A stretch of DNA of 64,000 bases, taken from Canna indica (lineage: Eukaryota > Streptophyta > Magnoliopsida > Zingiberales > Cannaceae). The translations under genes were made by a program, and so were the position numbers. How positions within the stretch are numbered: position 1 is the first letter of the stretch; each line of letters begins with the position of its first letter. The DNA is taken from assembly GCA_034359265.1 (NCBI GenBank), contig CP136890.1, forward strand, positions 89,119,501-89,183,500. Direction: 5' to 3'. This document shows positions 46,714 to 58,033 of the stretch, in pieces. Below the pieces are notes generated by a model. The model was not told where the DNA came from. It did no database searches and saw nothing but the letters and a program-made list of their open reading frames with translations.

Positions 46714-46980
46714 CTCATGAGTTAATTTTTTGGGTGAATTAGACTCACTAATTTTTTAATATGATATCAGAGCCTATTCTGTGATTGATATTTTGTGTCA
46801 CTCGTAGATGTCCAGTCCTGCAAAACTCCACGTTCCAAATGTTTAATTCTGGACGTGAGGAGAGTGGGTTAAAGTCCCATATTGATTAAAATATGATTAA
46901 GATAATTTTTAAATAGTTTGGATAATTTTTTTTCTCGTGAGCTAGTTTTCAGGGAGTTAGATTCATTAATTTCTTAATAC
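46714..46980 (+). mobile_element. TRIM unit at the right end of the chimera
   Basis: A 5'-truncated LTR (from CTCATGAGTTAATTTTTTGG), the primer site TGATATCAGAGC (46762-46773), the internal region with AGTCCTGCAAAACTCCACG, and a second LTR from about 46867 (GGTTAAAGTCCCATATTG). The same order is seen at 53150 and 59566. Confidence 0.8.
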
Positions 46981-47521
46981 AATTCGTAATGTTCACCTCA
47001 AGTAAATAGATTGTACATGTACATTGTCTAAATTAAGACAAATTTAACTCCATGCTTCGTGGACGGCATCAGAGATCAGCTCCTATGACTATTAACACTA
47101 TTCACGACATCACATCCAAAACAATATATATAATATTCGGTAGAGCACACGGACGAGTACTGAAGCAGATGCTAGAGTTCTCAACTTCATGCGCATGCTT
47201 TTCTTTCCTTGTCGTTGCATCGTATATATGTTATTACAAAATATATGAAGTTTATTATATTAATTACCATAACTCAGTCACTTGAGATATATAATTTATT
47301 CATTCATTCATTCATTCATTTAGTATGATGATCACGCTATATATATCTTTGCATTGTAAGCGTACCAACCCCTCTCTAAACTTTTACATTTATATCCACC
47401 CCTCCATGGATCACTTGCCATTTCTTCTCCTCTCCTCTCCGCCTCTCAACTGCATCCACTTCTCCTCCTTCCTCTCACTCTTCTCCTTAGCTAGTTTCTT
47501 AATTTATATGCTCAAACTAAT

Positions 47522-47764
47522 ATGGGACAGTTGCTCCCTAAAGGCTCACTAGCACAGCTGGTGGTCATTCTGCTCCTCTTGGCTTTATCTTGCAACGCCT
47601 CAAGAAATCTGCACGCCTTCAATCAAACCCTACAAAGAAAGAGGAAATCGTCATCGTCATCGTCCGACTTCTTCGGGTTCTTGCCGAGAGCGATTCCGGT
47701 TCCTCCATCGGGTCCTTCGAAGCGTCACAACTCCATCGGTTTGCACTGCCAAACAACGCCTTGA
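47522..47764 (+). CDS. IDA-like (IDL) secreted peptide precursor
   Basis: 80 codons, no intron. Residues 1 to about 26 form a signal peptide (LVVILLLLALSC core). A basic/serine-rich spacer follows, then the C-terminal EPIP-type motif: FGFLPRAIPVPPSGPSKRHN at residues 51-70. PVPPSGPSKRHN differs at two of twelve positions from the IDA core PIPPSAPSKRHN. The family's processed, hydroxylated peptides bind HAESA/HSL receptor kinases at the cell surface and control organ separation and related cell-wall loosening. The last residues (SIGLHCQTTP) resemble IDL6/IDL7-type tails. A TATA-like CTATATATATC lies at about 47338-47348. Start chosen because it gives the complete signal peptide. Confidence 0.87.
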   Translation: MGQLLPKGSLAQLVVILLLLALSCNASRNLHAFNQTLQRKRKSSSSSSDFFGFLPRAIPVPPSGPSKRHNSIGLHCQTTP

Positions 47765-48459
47765 GGATCAAAAGGTAGTGAACGTGATTTGTCCTCCCCA
47801 AAAACCCTAGCTTTTTCATGCTTTCCAGAGAGCAGTAGGGAGGTTGTTGTGCATGTAAATATTCTGTCTCACCTTTTGAGAACCATTAGGGCTTACGTCA
47901 TGGACAAGAATGTCATGATCCCCGTATGTGTAAGCGCAGCTGATATTATGTTATTTCTATAGATCTCAGTATTGTGTTGCAATTTGCATCCCATTAATTC
48001 CAAAATGTTTATTCTAGCATTCTAGTAATGTGTTGGAGCAGAAAACAGCAGAAAGCCAAAAACAAATCCAAAGGGAAGGATGGATCGAGATCATCTAATA
48101 ATTAGAGAAAAGGATGATGTCATTTTGACCTCAACTACTGAAGGGGGCGGAACAGGTATACTTAAAGGCAAGGCATGGCACGGCATGGTTGGGTTGTGTG
48201 TCGTCAGCCATGTACGTGAAGTGCTCCTCCTTTCGTCCTTTTTTTTTTTTTTTTCTCCTCTCGTCCTTGAAGATGTATAGTATCTGCTGTTTGCAAAAAT
48301 CTTGTTTCTTTGTTTGCTAGCATGCAGAGTTTGAATTGATCGGTCTCTTTTTGTACAGTGGTAAGCAGTGGATAATCATTACTAAAATTTCCAAATTAGT
48401 AATTAGTACAATTACTTAAATTAATGCGTAGCTTTGTGATATACAGGGAACTAGGATTT
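47765..48459. other. IDL 3' flank and spacer
   Basis: It contains the likely IDL 3' UTR (to about 47950). The 66-codon frame at 48080-48280 resembles no family I know and includes a phenylalanine run from a T-tract. Nothing else is supported. Confidence 0.4.
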
Positions 48460-48720
48460 CAGCGAACCTGCAGGAACAATTGATGAACTGTAGGTGACAG
48501 ATGAATAGTACATGGTAGATGGTAAGCTACCCTACAAACCCTACAACTGTTTTACTTGAGTTTGATGGCATGCGTAAAATGTCAAGTCGAATTCAACTCG
48601 ATTGGATAACTATTTATCCACATCATTCGCACTGTTTGCCACATCACGCGTATTATAGGGAGTTTGAAGATGGACATTTCCGATGGCTAGAGAAATTAGG
48701 CAAACCACCGAACAATGAGA
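48460..48720. repeat. dispersed repeat, copy 2 of ~270-bp family
   Basis: Matches 36930-37200 block by block (AACAATTGATGAACTGT, TAGATGGTAAGCTACCCT, TTATAGGGAGTTTGAAGATG). 48721-49590 is AT-rich and otherwise empty. Confidence 0.6.
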
Positions 48721-49599
48721 TTGCCGGCCATGTAATTGTTAGGTCTGCTCGATCGCTAACCACGGTAGGCAACGCAAGTCATGATAACTCCCGATGAGGG
48801 CTGATAGATACGATCGACTAAAGTCAATTGATTGGCATTTATGAATTGAAGAGGTAATCATATATTGTCAGGTCAAGAGTCATCAATCTTCGCTTATAAA
48901 TATGCACGCTTTAGCCTTTTTAGAGTGGAAATCTAGTCGTGTATTAATATGCTAAAATTAGGCATTTAAGTGTTCTCCTATTAAGTATATAATTCCTAGC
49001 ATACTATATTCACCGCACACTATTTCTCTGTCTCATTGCATTATTTCATATATGAACAAGTGTGACAATTTTATCCTTATTTCACGTCTAAAAATCGCAT
49101 CTGGATCTATCTATTCCATAATCGTAAATAAAAACAAATATAAATACGAATATATAGGCTTAAAAAAAAATTATCTGCGTGTATGCGGTGTATATATAGA
49201 TATGAATGTGGATTTGTACTGTATTCGCAATTATCGTTTTACTCGTATATAAGTTATTTTTTTAAACAAATATAGAAACTCACATTAGGTGATCATATTA
49301 GGGTTTGAACTCTAGACCTCTAGAAAATATACAATATATTACGAAATATATATTATATAGGTATGTTTTATAATAATTAATAAATTATAAATTATTATTA
49401 TGAATTTTAATAATATAAATTATTATTTATTAAATATATTATTTATTAATTTTTTATCCGCATTTGAATGCAGTGCGGAAACAAATATGAATATCTATAT
49501 TTGTTGCGAATGTAGATATGCGGTGCGAATGTGCGGTGCGCGAATAATACAATATACATATCGTATCTAATCAGCTGCCATCCCGGCCTAGAGCAACGT

Positions 49600-50215
49600 T
49601 AGGTCGGATGAAATGAAATCAAACTAATTAATTAATAAGAATATATGATGAATAAAAATAAATAAGGAATAGGATGGACGATTATCTTATTTGGTTGACA
49701 TTATGAATAGATAAGAAATAATATTATCTTATTTGATTAGCCTATGAAATAATTAAGAAATAAGAAAAAAATTATCAAAATTAATATCATTTTTAAGAAT
49801 ATAATTAACTGTATTATAAGTTATTCTAATTAATAATAATATAATAAAAAAATAAATTAATGTAAAATAATTTATTAATTATAAAATAATAAAGAATTAT
49901 GACTCATTTTTCCACAAGAATATTCATAAAATAATTAAATAATTAAATATTATATAATAATAAAATGGTAATTATTTATTTGATATATGTAAATATTAAA
50001 ATTAATTTAATAATTTATTTTTTATTAAAGAATAATATTAAAAAATATCATATTCTATATAGAATAGATTAGTAATATTATTCATTGGATAAGTAAATTT
50101 ATGCAATAAATAGTATTTCTTATTTTTTTATGATCCATGTATTTCTTGTCAATTACAACCAATCAAGAAAAAAATAAGTGGATCATATTCATCCCATCAA
50201 ACACGATCTTTCAGT
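49600..50215. mobile_element. AT-rich MITE-like block
   Basis: The left end (GGTCGGATGAAATGAAATCAAA) partly mirrors the complemented right end (GATCGTGTTTGATGGGATGAA). The interior resembles the Tourist-like MITE at 36363 (AAATAAGGAATAG, ATCTTATTTGGTTGACATT). Target duplication not identified. Confidence 0.45.
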
Positions 50216-50528
50216 TTTGGAAATAACTACCATAATTAATAATAAATATTAGATATATAAAATTAATAATATTTATTAATAGGTATCATGGCATCCAAAA
50301 ACTAATTTGTTTACATGAGAGTAGCCATGGAATGAACGCGCGTCCTCTCTTTAAAATTAACAACTTAAATAGAGAGAAAAGAGAATTAAAGAATTAGCTA
50401 AGCAACCACGGGACTCGATCACTAATTGAAAGTCTGCAAATAATAATAATAAAATGTAACTTAACGAAATTTTAGAAAAATACAAATTATATTTTACATA
50501 TATAATACTAATTTTAGATTCCTGTGGT

Positions 50529-50600
50529 GGGCATTTGGTCTAGTGGTATGATTCTCGCTTAGGGTGCGAGAGGTCCCGAGTTCAATTCTCGGAATGCCCC
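50529..50600 (+). tRNA. tRNA-Pro(AGG)
   Basis: 72 nt. The acceptor stem GGGCATT pairs with AATGCCC and C follows as discriminator. The anticodon arm is CTCGC-TTAGGGT-GCGAG with anticodon AGG (nuclear form). The B-box region reads GAGTTCAATTCTC, with one base unlike the usual GTTCGATTC. A T-run follows (about 50630). Likely functional, though the B-box G-to-A change is notable. Confidence 0.93.
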
Positions 50601-51287
50601 TATTTGCATGTTTATTTGTAAGAATCTGCATTTTTTTCTTCTAAATCCTTGATTGTAATAAAAAATGCCTCGTTACTTGCCATGCCATGTACATGTAGGC
50701 TTAAAAGTCTCTCTATATATATTATATTATTATAGCTAATTAGCTACCCATTCAGTCCAAAAATCTACGGAACCACATACGGCAGAATACAGTGAAACGA
50801 TTTGGCCAGTTTAATCATGAATGCAATTTCGGATCTGATTCACACTCAAAAATACAATGCATGGTTAAGAATCATGTAATAAAATTTCGATCAAATTCGA
50901 TTAGTCAATATTGTTAATTAAAATTGGTTGAATAACGTTTCATATTAATAAATATAATAATAATCTTATTATGAATTAATTTTCTTATTTAATGTTCAAC
51001 CATGAGTTTAGAAACATTGCCTAATTAATCTCCCTCTCTATACATAACATTTGCATATATACACTTTCAGCTCCTAAAATAATTTATTGCTTTCACTGGA
51101 TTTATACATCAATTTTTATTTTTATTTTAGCAAAGGTACTTAGACTATATTGAGGTTTGAACTCCAGACTTTTAGAAAACATACAAGATGTTTTATTGAT
51201 TTTATATTATTGGTTTGACATAAATTTTATTTGCTCAAGGCTTATTTCGAATTAGATGGCAATTTGGCGTTTATCACTTGATGGATA
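50601..51287. other. intergenic AT-rich spacer
   Basis: Nothing beyond the tRNA terminator-like T-tract is recognised. Confidence 0.4.
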
Positions 51288-51635
51288 CATGAATATTTTG
51301 ATATAGTTACAATATTTTAATGGATGCAATTTGTATATATATCATATCTGATTAAAAGTTGCTTTAAATCCATACAAATTGGCCATGCATTTATAAGACC
51401 CGGGTTTACTCTGAACGTGAATATATATAACTGAAAGTGAATATATATAAGAAAAATAAGCCAAAATAATCAAATAAAACAATATTACAAACAAAATAAA
51501 TGAATTATTGTTATGTAAGCATGCAACTAATAGGAATCAACAAATATATACGAAGATGACGATACTGATGCATATGTATCTCGATCTTCATTCACTGTCC
51601 TCCTCTTGGAAGCTAATTAAAAATCTCGGCTTTGG

Positions 51636-52142
51636 TTACTGAAGAGCTCCCAGCATGCGACTGCGCGCAGAATTATAATTAGCTTTAGGCTGGAAGCTAT
51701 TCTCCATAAAACCCTTGTAATTGCCCTGGAGAGCTGGACTCAGTTGATCATTGTGTAACAAGTTAACCTGAGACTTAATGGAACAAGCGACCGGAGACAG
51801 GTCGCCGACGCCGGGGAAGAGGCTCGTTCTTGGTTGGCCAATACCACCCGATGTCTTCTCCGAGAGAGCCTCTGATGATATCGACGAATTCGAAGGGGCG
51901 GCGGCGCCGGTGAGGCGCTGCACCATCGACATGAACTCACTGCAAGTGGCATGGATGACCTTGGGCGAGACGGTGTAAATTATGACCGGCTCACGTTGCT
52001 TCTGGGCCGGCGGCGGCTGCTGCTTCATGATCTTGCGCGATAGTTTCCCGACCTTGAGGGCGGGCGGCCTTGGGCCTTGCAGAGCTCGCTGGGGCGGCGC
52101 CGCGGGCGATGGTCGGCTCAGGGAAAGGTGAGAAGATTCCAT
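51636..52142 (-). CDS. VQ-motif protein (VQ8/VQ20/MKS1-like), copy 1
   Basis: 168 codons, intronless. The N-terminal part is Pro-rich with a basic KVGKLSRKIMK (about residues 30-40, possible nuclear signal). The block EPVIIYTVSPKVIHATCSEF leads into the VQ motif FMSMVQRLTG (residues 70-79; FxxxVQxLTG). VQ proteins bind WRKY transcription factors, and some are MAP-kinase substrates in defence and growth. The length is normal for this subgroup. The C-terminus ends NSARSRMLGALQ, differing from copy 2 because of a 4-bp indel. Start chosen as the first ATG after the TATA box. Confidence 0.9.
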   Translation of the reverse strand: MESSHLSLSRPSPAAPPQRALQGPRPPALKVGKLSRKIMKQQPPPAQKQREPVIIYTVSPKVIHATCSEFMSMVQRLTGAAAPSNSSISSEALSEKTSGGIGQPRTSLFPGVGDLSPVACSIKSQVNLLHNDQLSPALQGNYKGFMENSFQPKANYNSARSRMLGALQ

Positions 52143-52236
52143 TCGTGCGGTGGCGGAGGTGATGGAGAGCTTGTAGTTATTGTAGAGAAATTAACGTAGT
52201 GCCGATGGATGGACTCGATCTCCACGTATTTGAAGC

Positions 52237-52493
52237 ATATATATAAAGACGTACGTCAGGTCAAAGTAGAAATGCTCCACATCAGGCGAGGTCCAATGTT
52301 AATAGCCAATAGAAGTACGACGTATGTTGGTCGAAGTCAAAGTGGATGTCGGGCGCCTGTTTGGAGAGATGGCAAGGCGTAGATCGGTGATGACTATTCG
52401 CAATTGTCAACGTTTGATTTTTGTATAAAAGAATAGAATTAAATATTAATTCCCTTTGTTGAAAGCTGAACGGGAATCAGCTCAAAAGTCAAA
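52237..52493 (-). promoter_or_regulatory. VQ copy 1 promoter: TATA box and W-boxes
   Basis: TATATATAT-type TATA at 52237-52247 (minus), about 95 bp upstream of the ATG. TTGAC W-box cores on the minus strand: TTGACC (52259-52264), TTGACT (52335-52340), TTGACA (52405-52410) and TTGACT (52487-52492). W-boxes are WRKY sites, and VQ proteins partner WRKYs. Confidence 0.6.
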
Positions 52494-53149
52494 ACTATCG
52501 TGTTGCCGGCTTAATTTGAGTCTGAACTTGGAAGAGTTCTGCATGTACGACGTCAGATGTAGATCAGTAGTCAATTTGGTCGGTCAATATTCAAGAAATT
52601 GTCAAACTTTTGAAGCTATCCAAATTTGCAGCCCTATGACGTCTTTATAAACAAATTAATGTAAATGTAAATACAGAAATTACGAAACGTATTAAGATTT
52701 GAAAAATAATATATCGTAAACAAAAATTTAACATTCTAAAAATTTAATTGCTGACTGTAGCTTTTTTATTTTCCAAATTCTTGTTTTAGTTTATTTCTGT
52801 TTCTTCAAATCCACCGCAATAAGTTTGTTATAATAGCTTTAATAGTTTTCTTCATCCACGTACATGTGAACCAATCTTCTTTGTATATGAATTTACAGTA
52901 CTCCTAACTTTCCTTTTCCAATATCTTTTAGCAAAGTTACATTGAATGAACATACTTTTGATATCATCTTCAGCGTTATTGCAAATATAACACTTTCTGG
53001 TACTTTACCCGAAAACTTAGCAAATCAATTTCATGTAGGCAACCTTACCCTAACTCCATGGTCACTTTATTCTAGCTTATTAACTTTGATTATTTCATTT
53101 TATGTTGGTCGACCAAAGAAAATCTCTTTATATTTGTATAATATATCGT

Positions 53150-53400
53150 ATTATGAAAGTCTCACATTGGTTAAAATATGATCAAGATAATTTTTAAATA
53201 ATTTCGACAATCATCTCCTAATGAGCTAACTTTTGGGATAAGTTAGGCCTACTAATTTTTTAATTAACATAATATCAGAGCCTATCCTATGGTTGATATT
53301 GTGTCACTCGCAGATTTTTAGTCCTGCAAAACTCCACGTTCCAGATGTCCAATCCTAGGCGTGAGGGAGTGTGTTAAAGTCTCACATTGATTAAAATATA
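53150..53400 (+). mobile_element. TRIM retrotransposon, copy in duplication 1
   Basis: LTR about 53150-53269 (GAAAGTCTCACATTGG ... AATTAACA), primer site TAATATCAGAGC (53270-53281), a ~90-bp internal region with AGTCCTGCAAAACTCCACG and a purine-rich GTGAGGGAG. A second LTR from 53372 is cut after about 30 bp. No coding capacity, as expected of TRIMs. Confidence 0.85.
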
Positions 53401-54926
53401 ATCCACAAAGTAATTAAAGAATGAGCATAAATAGAGTTCCACTACTAGAATATTAGCTATCAGCCACGGGGCTCACCGACGGTCGCCTGGCCCGTCAGAA
53501 CCATTCACGGCTTTCCGACGGCCGAACGGGCCGTGATTGATGTAACCCAATCAGTCGCAGCTCTTATACGGCAGCCCAACGCCGTCGCTCATATGTGATG
53601 GCACGCACGGGGCGCGAAATGAAATAACCTAGTAGCGACGGCTTAGCGGGGGCCAAATGGCTGTCCATTATATAAGTAATTAGCCACGGCTAGAAGCGGC
53701 CGTCGCTTATTAATTGATAGCGCGAACGCGGCGCGAAAATAAAAAACACATCACCGACGACTGAGAGATGGCTTCGCGACCATCGCTGATACTATTATTA
53801 GTTTTCCATAGTTTACCGACAGCCGCCGGCAGCCAAGGGGCTGTCGATGAAAAACTTTTTTATTTGAGTTTGTGCCCGACCTTTCCTCTTTCCCTCGTTG
53901 TCTTCTCTCTCCGCCGATCGTCGTCGTTGTCTTCTCTGCCTATTTGTCGCCGCCAATCGTCGTCGTCGAGACGCTGCCCTCGTCGTCGCCGCCACCCCCT
54001 CTCCCTCGCCTGCACTGTCGCTTGCCGGCCTGCTCCCTCGTCGTCGTTGCCGATCGCTATCCCCTCTCTGCCGCCACTAAGTGAGTTCGATCCCCTCTCC
54101 CCTCTTTGGGTCGGCATTGTCCAATATTTTTAATTAGTGTTTAATTAGGTTTATTTATTGTTAATTAGTGTTAATTATTGTAATTAGTTAATGTTACGGT
54201 TAATTTTAGATTTAATTAGTAAATTATTGTTATTTTTTTAATTAGATTAATTAGTTTTTAATTAGATTGAATTACCGTTAATTATTGTTAATTATTTGTT
54301 AATTATATTTAATTAGAGTAGAATAAATGTTATGGTTAATTTTAGTTCATTGAAATTATAATTATGAAATCGTCCACTTTGGACTCGCGCCGAAATCATC
54401 CACAATGGATGGACTCGCGCGCGACGGAATCATCCACTTTGGACTCACGCTGAATCATCTGCTGTGGACTCGCACCAGCATCCACAAATTTAGAAAAAAA
54501 TCAAGACATACGAGTTGATATGTTTCACATACGCATCGACGAGTCAAGTTTTAGTTTTGCAAAATATTAGATTCGTTCGGGGGTTATATGTTCGTGTAAA
54601 CGAAGTAAACGATCTTTTATATGACGTACAACCCTTGAATTGTCCATAGTTGGACAATCTAGAAACATAGTTATTTATATTACACTTAATTTATTTTTTT
54701 TAGCCATTATTCATTTTTAAATTTTAGCTTCTATCTCCCTTGTTCGTCGATACGCGCCCAGATGATAAGCGTATTCAGAGAACTATAGGGAGCTGCCAAA
54801 ATTTAAAACGAAGTTAATGACTAAAAGAAATTCTAAGTGCAATATAAATAACATGAATCCTGAATGGAATAGGATCATCCCACATAAAGACATTATCTAA
54901 AGATATTGCCAACTTTTTGACAGAAC

Positions 54927-55358
54927 ATGTCGGGCGATCGAAGCTGGATGTACCGATGAATTCATTGTGGAGTTGTAATAGACGAATTTCGAATAGGCGT
55001 AACTTACTTCTTAAATTTTGCCTACTCGAATAAAAAATTTCTTAGTGGTGATAAAATTCGATGTCCATGCCGAAAATATTCGAACATAAGATTTTTTGAT
55101 CGAAAAACTGTCACAATGCATATGTATACAAAAGAATTCACACCAAGATATTTTCTATGAAATTATCACGAAGAGTCACGTCAAGTCGGGACATCGAGCA
55201 ATCCTATTGTCCAAACTCATGGTGAATCTTCTTCTACTGGTGTTTCTTCTTTCAATCCACCTAATCCTTATAGAACAATGATTCTGGATTCACATCAAGA
55301 AGAACAAGAAGAAGAGTATTGCACGGATGATGATAATGATGATGACGATGACGAATAA
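54927..55358 (+). pseudogene. CACTA5 tnp2 reduced to first domain plus acidic tail
   Basis: The frame runs MSGDRSWMYR, FRIGVTYFLNFAYSNKKF, KIRCPCR, YRTMILDS and then directly into EEQEEEYCTDDDNDDDDDE and a stop. The whole tnp2 core, DUF4218 and DUF4216 (over 2 kb in CACTA2) are deleted, and the join keeps the reading frame. Two TGA codons (after MYR and after RYFL) interrupt the ~143-codon frame, and one zinc-ligand region is altered (CRKYSN). Confidence 0.8.
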
Positions 55359-55449
55359 TTATAAATGTGAAGTATATATTCAATTATTAAATATATCTAT
55401 TAATATATTATATATAATCTAATTATATTAATTTTTTACAGCTATAGTT

Positions 55450-57190
55450 TGAGATATCAATTCCCGAGGAGGCTTTCCACATAGGACCCTCCAACGATTA
55501 CCACCTGCCCCACCTGTACACACTGACCATTCACCTTCCACCACCATCCCCCCACCTCTCCAGCCACCATCCCCTCACCTTCGGCCACCATCCAATCACC
55601 TCGGGCTACCATCCCCCCACCTGATCCGTCCATCATTCCCCCACCTGATCTGGCCACCATATCCCCTCACCTTTGGCTACCATCCCTTTGCCATCCTCCA
55701 CAGATCCAGGACCATCGTCTTCCAGATGTTGGCCACGAGGGCCTAACAGAATTCTCTCTCCGCCACCCAAGGGAGAACTGCGCAAAGCAGTTAGTGTGCG
55801 CAGAAGACGGTAAGTATATGCATTAATTATTTCGTATAATTTATTTATAATTCAAAATATCATAATATAAATTTATATTTGGTGCAGATTCGAGCAGTAT
55901 GACGTCCCCCGTACGATAGCGGGGACGATCCGAAAGTTTTATGCACGGGGCGTGACCTACATGGTCTCACGTGCCCCGTGAGCATATGTATTTATTGTGG
56001 AAAGAGTTCTCGATAATTATATTTATTAAATTAATGTGAATGTTAAATATTCATCGGTAATATTTAAATCTATTAATTTTTTATTAAATTAATGTTAATG
56101 TTAATGCTACATGGTCTCACGTGCCCTGGAGGACCACACCACTTTTGTTGAGGCTTTATGGGAGCGTGTTGCCCGCACTCGCTAGAACGGGCTGCTTCAG
56201 CAAGCCCGTTAGACCGCGATGAGACGACTAGGGGCCACACAGATACGGTAGACTCGGGGACACTCCCCCGAGTGGATTCTTGGTCATGTGTGGGACCAAC
56301 TCGTTGAGCAGTGGGCCACACCTGAGTGGCAGGAGGTCTCCCGAATTTCATCGAGAAACCGCATGTCCAGGGGGGGACAGCACAGGGGCGCGCCACACTG
56401 GTGGCTCCGTGTCTTTTGCGGTTCATGAGCGTCGTATGGTATGTATAATTTAATTATTTTTAATTAAAGTATATTTTATGTATAATAATACTAATGTATT
56501 TGTTTTATAATGTAAGACGCGCGTTGCGGAGGACGACACTATCCAATGCCCGTCGATGATGGAGGTGTTTGAGCGCACTCACCGTTGTCGACGATGAGCG
56601 GGCGTCTACGTTGATAGCAGAGCCTCGATCATAATGGCAAGCATTTATGTCTATTTGATTTACACAATATTTATTTATAGTTTTTATATATTTAAAATAT
56701 AAACACGTGTAGGAAACATACACGAGGATTGTGATTGAACGCGGAGGCACACCAGAGGAGTTCGGCACAGCAGCTTGGGTGGAGGCCGCAGGTGGCTGGG
56801 AGCACGACCGTGTTTATAGCTTTGCAGACAGTGGTCATGCACGCGTCGTGCTCGGGCCACTTGGGGAACCGACCCCTTCGACTGCGGGTGAGCGGTCCTC
56901 GACATCCCGGGCGTAGGACCAGAGCCGGATAGCGACCTTGGAGTCGGAGCTCACCCAGTAGAGACAGACGATGGAGGGGTAGAGACTGGCGATGGAGGAG
57001 CAGAGACGGACGAATGAAGAGTTGAGACAGACGATGCAGAACATGCAAGCACTCCTCACACAGATTTGCGTCTCACTCTGGCCTTCTACCGATGATGTCG
57101 CAGCCGTCGTCCTCCTCGACCCAGTCAACGCTCCCGATCCAGTCGCTGTCGACTCCACCGCCTCCATCGCCTCCACCACAGCCGTGAGAT
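55450..57190 (+). pseudogene. CACTA5 second gene (Transposase_24-like), decayed
   Basis: The opening exon region (55480-55820) has many CACC/CACCAT repeats coding Pro-rich sequence. 55885-55980 matches the YMVSRAP exon. 56110-56430 matches the Transposase_24 core exon out of frame. 56515-56640 matches the MEVFERTHR exon. 56731-57190 encodes ERGGTPEEFGTAAWVEAAGG, then an extended Gln/Glu coiled coil (EEQRRTNEELRQTMQNMQAL). Many stops. Confidence 0.72.
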
Positions 57191-58033
57191 TTTGGTTTAT
57201 TATATTTTGATACCTGTTTGTATACTGATAGTTGTTTATATATTTATGGTTATATATATATATGATATTTTGATAATTATTTACCTCCGATTTGAGGCTT
57301 AGATTGATGATATTTTTGAAAAACTTATATGTTTGGTTTCAAATGAATGTGTATGATGTTTTCTGGTTGTAATATGTGATTGAAAATAAATTGTAATCTA
57401 TAAATATTATTGTATACAGGAATTTATAAAAAATTTATTTTTTTCAGATACAGGATATACCTTCAGCCACGACTTATCCACGGTCGACCGTCACTATGTC
57501 GTGGCTCAAAGCTTATTGTAAATGACTGATGGCCTGGGCAGCACCAAATATCACGATTGCTAATAGTATCACTGACGGCCCGAAGTCATGACTGATGTGT
57601 TTGTATCAGTGATAGCCGCATACAACCGTCATTGATGTATTTAAATCAGCGACAGCACCCGCGATTGTCACTGATGATTAGTTATGACGGCTGGGAGAGG
57701 CCGTCACAACTTGTCGGAGAATATGAATATTTTGATATAGTTACAATATTTTAATGGATGCAATTTGTATATATATCATATCTTGATTAAAACTTGCGTT
57801 AAATCCATACAAATTGGCCATGCATTTATAAGACTCGGGTTTACTCTGAACGTGAATATATATATAAGAAAAATAAGCCAAAATAATCAAATAAAACAAT
57901 ATTACAAACAAAATAAATGAATTATTGTTATGTAAGCATGCAACTAATAGGAATCAATTAATATATACGAAGATGACGATACTGATGCATATGTATCTCG
58001 ATCTTCATTTACTGTCCTCCTCTTGGAAGCTAA

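Larger units (their letters stand above)
39211..46980 (+). mobile_element. TRIM-LTR / copia gag-PR chimeric element
   Basis: A TRIM-type LTR (39211-39324) is followed by a primer site and about 1.77 kb of copia gag, protease and GAG-pre-integrase sequence. That runs into a truncated TRIM LTR, TRIM internal region and third LTR (46714-46980). The same LTR family forms ordinary TRIMs at 53.2 and 59.6 kb. CACTA3 and CACTA4 are nested in it. Integrase, RT and RNase H are missing. Confidence 0.65.
51288..53438. repeat. tandem segmental duplication, copy 1
   Basis: Nearly identical to 57721-59862, from ATGAATATTTTGATATAG through the VQ gene, its promoter and a TRIM to GAGTTC. A few indels (TATAACTGAAAG extra here; CAGGAAT extra in copy 2) and scattered substitutions suggest a fairly recent event. 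Confidence 0.93.
53443..57720 (+). mobile_element. CACTA5, deletion derivative, right end missing
   Basis: The left end reads CACTACTAGAATATTAGC, followed by subterminal CACGGC/CCGACGG repeats (53470-53770), a CTC/CGT-rich leader (53880-54080), a tnp2 remnant and a second gene. The right subterminal region (57450-57715) carries GTCACTGATG and CCGTCAC motifs but stops without a terminal repeat, where duplication copy 2 begins. It is a different subfamily from CACTA1-3. Confidence 0.85.

Noticed and set aside
47590..47819. Alternative frames over the IDL gene
   Set aside because: They lack a signal peptide and family motif; the frame at 47522 has both.
52456..52650. 64-codon ORF present in both duplication copies (also 58867-59061)
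   Set aside because: Its conservation is explained by the recent duplication; it lies in the VQ promoter and shows no domain.
53768..54133. Arg/Pro/Ser-rich ORF in CACTA5
   Set aside because: It reads the CTC/CGT-rich leader that also occurs, without an equivalent ORF, in CACTA2 and CACTA3.
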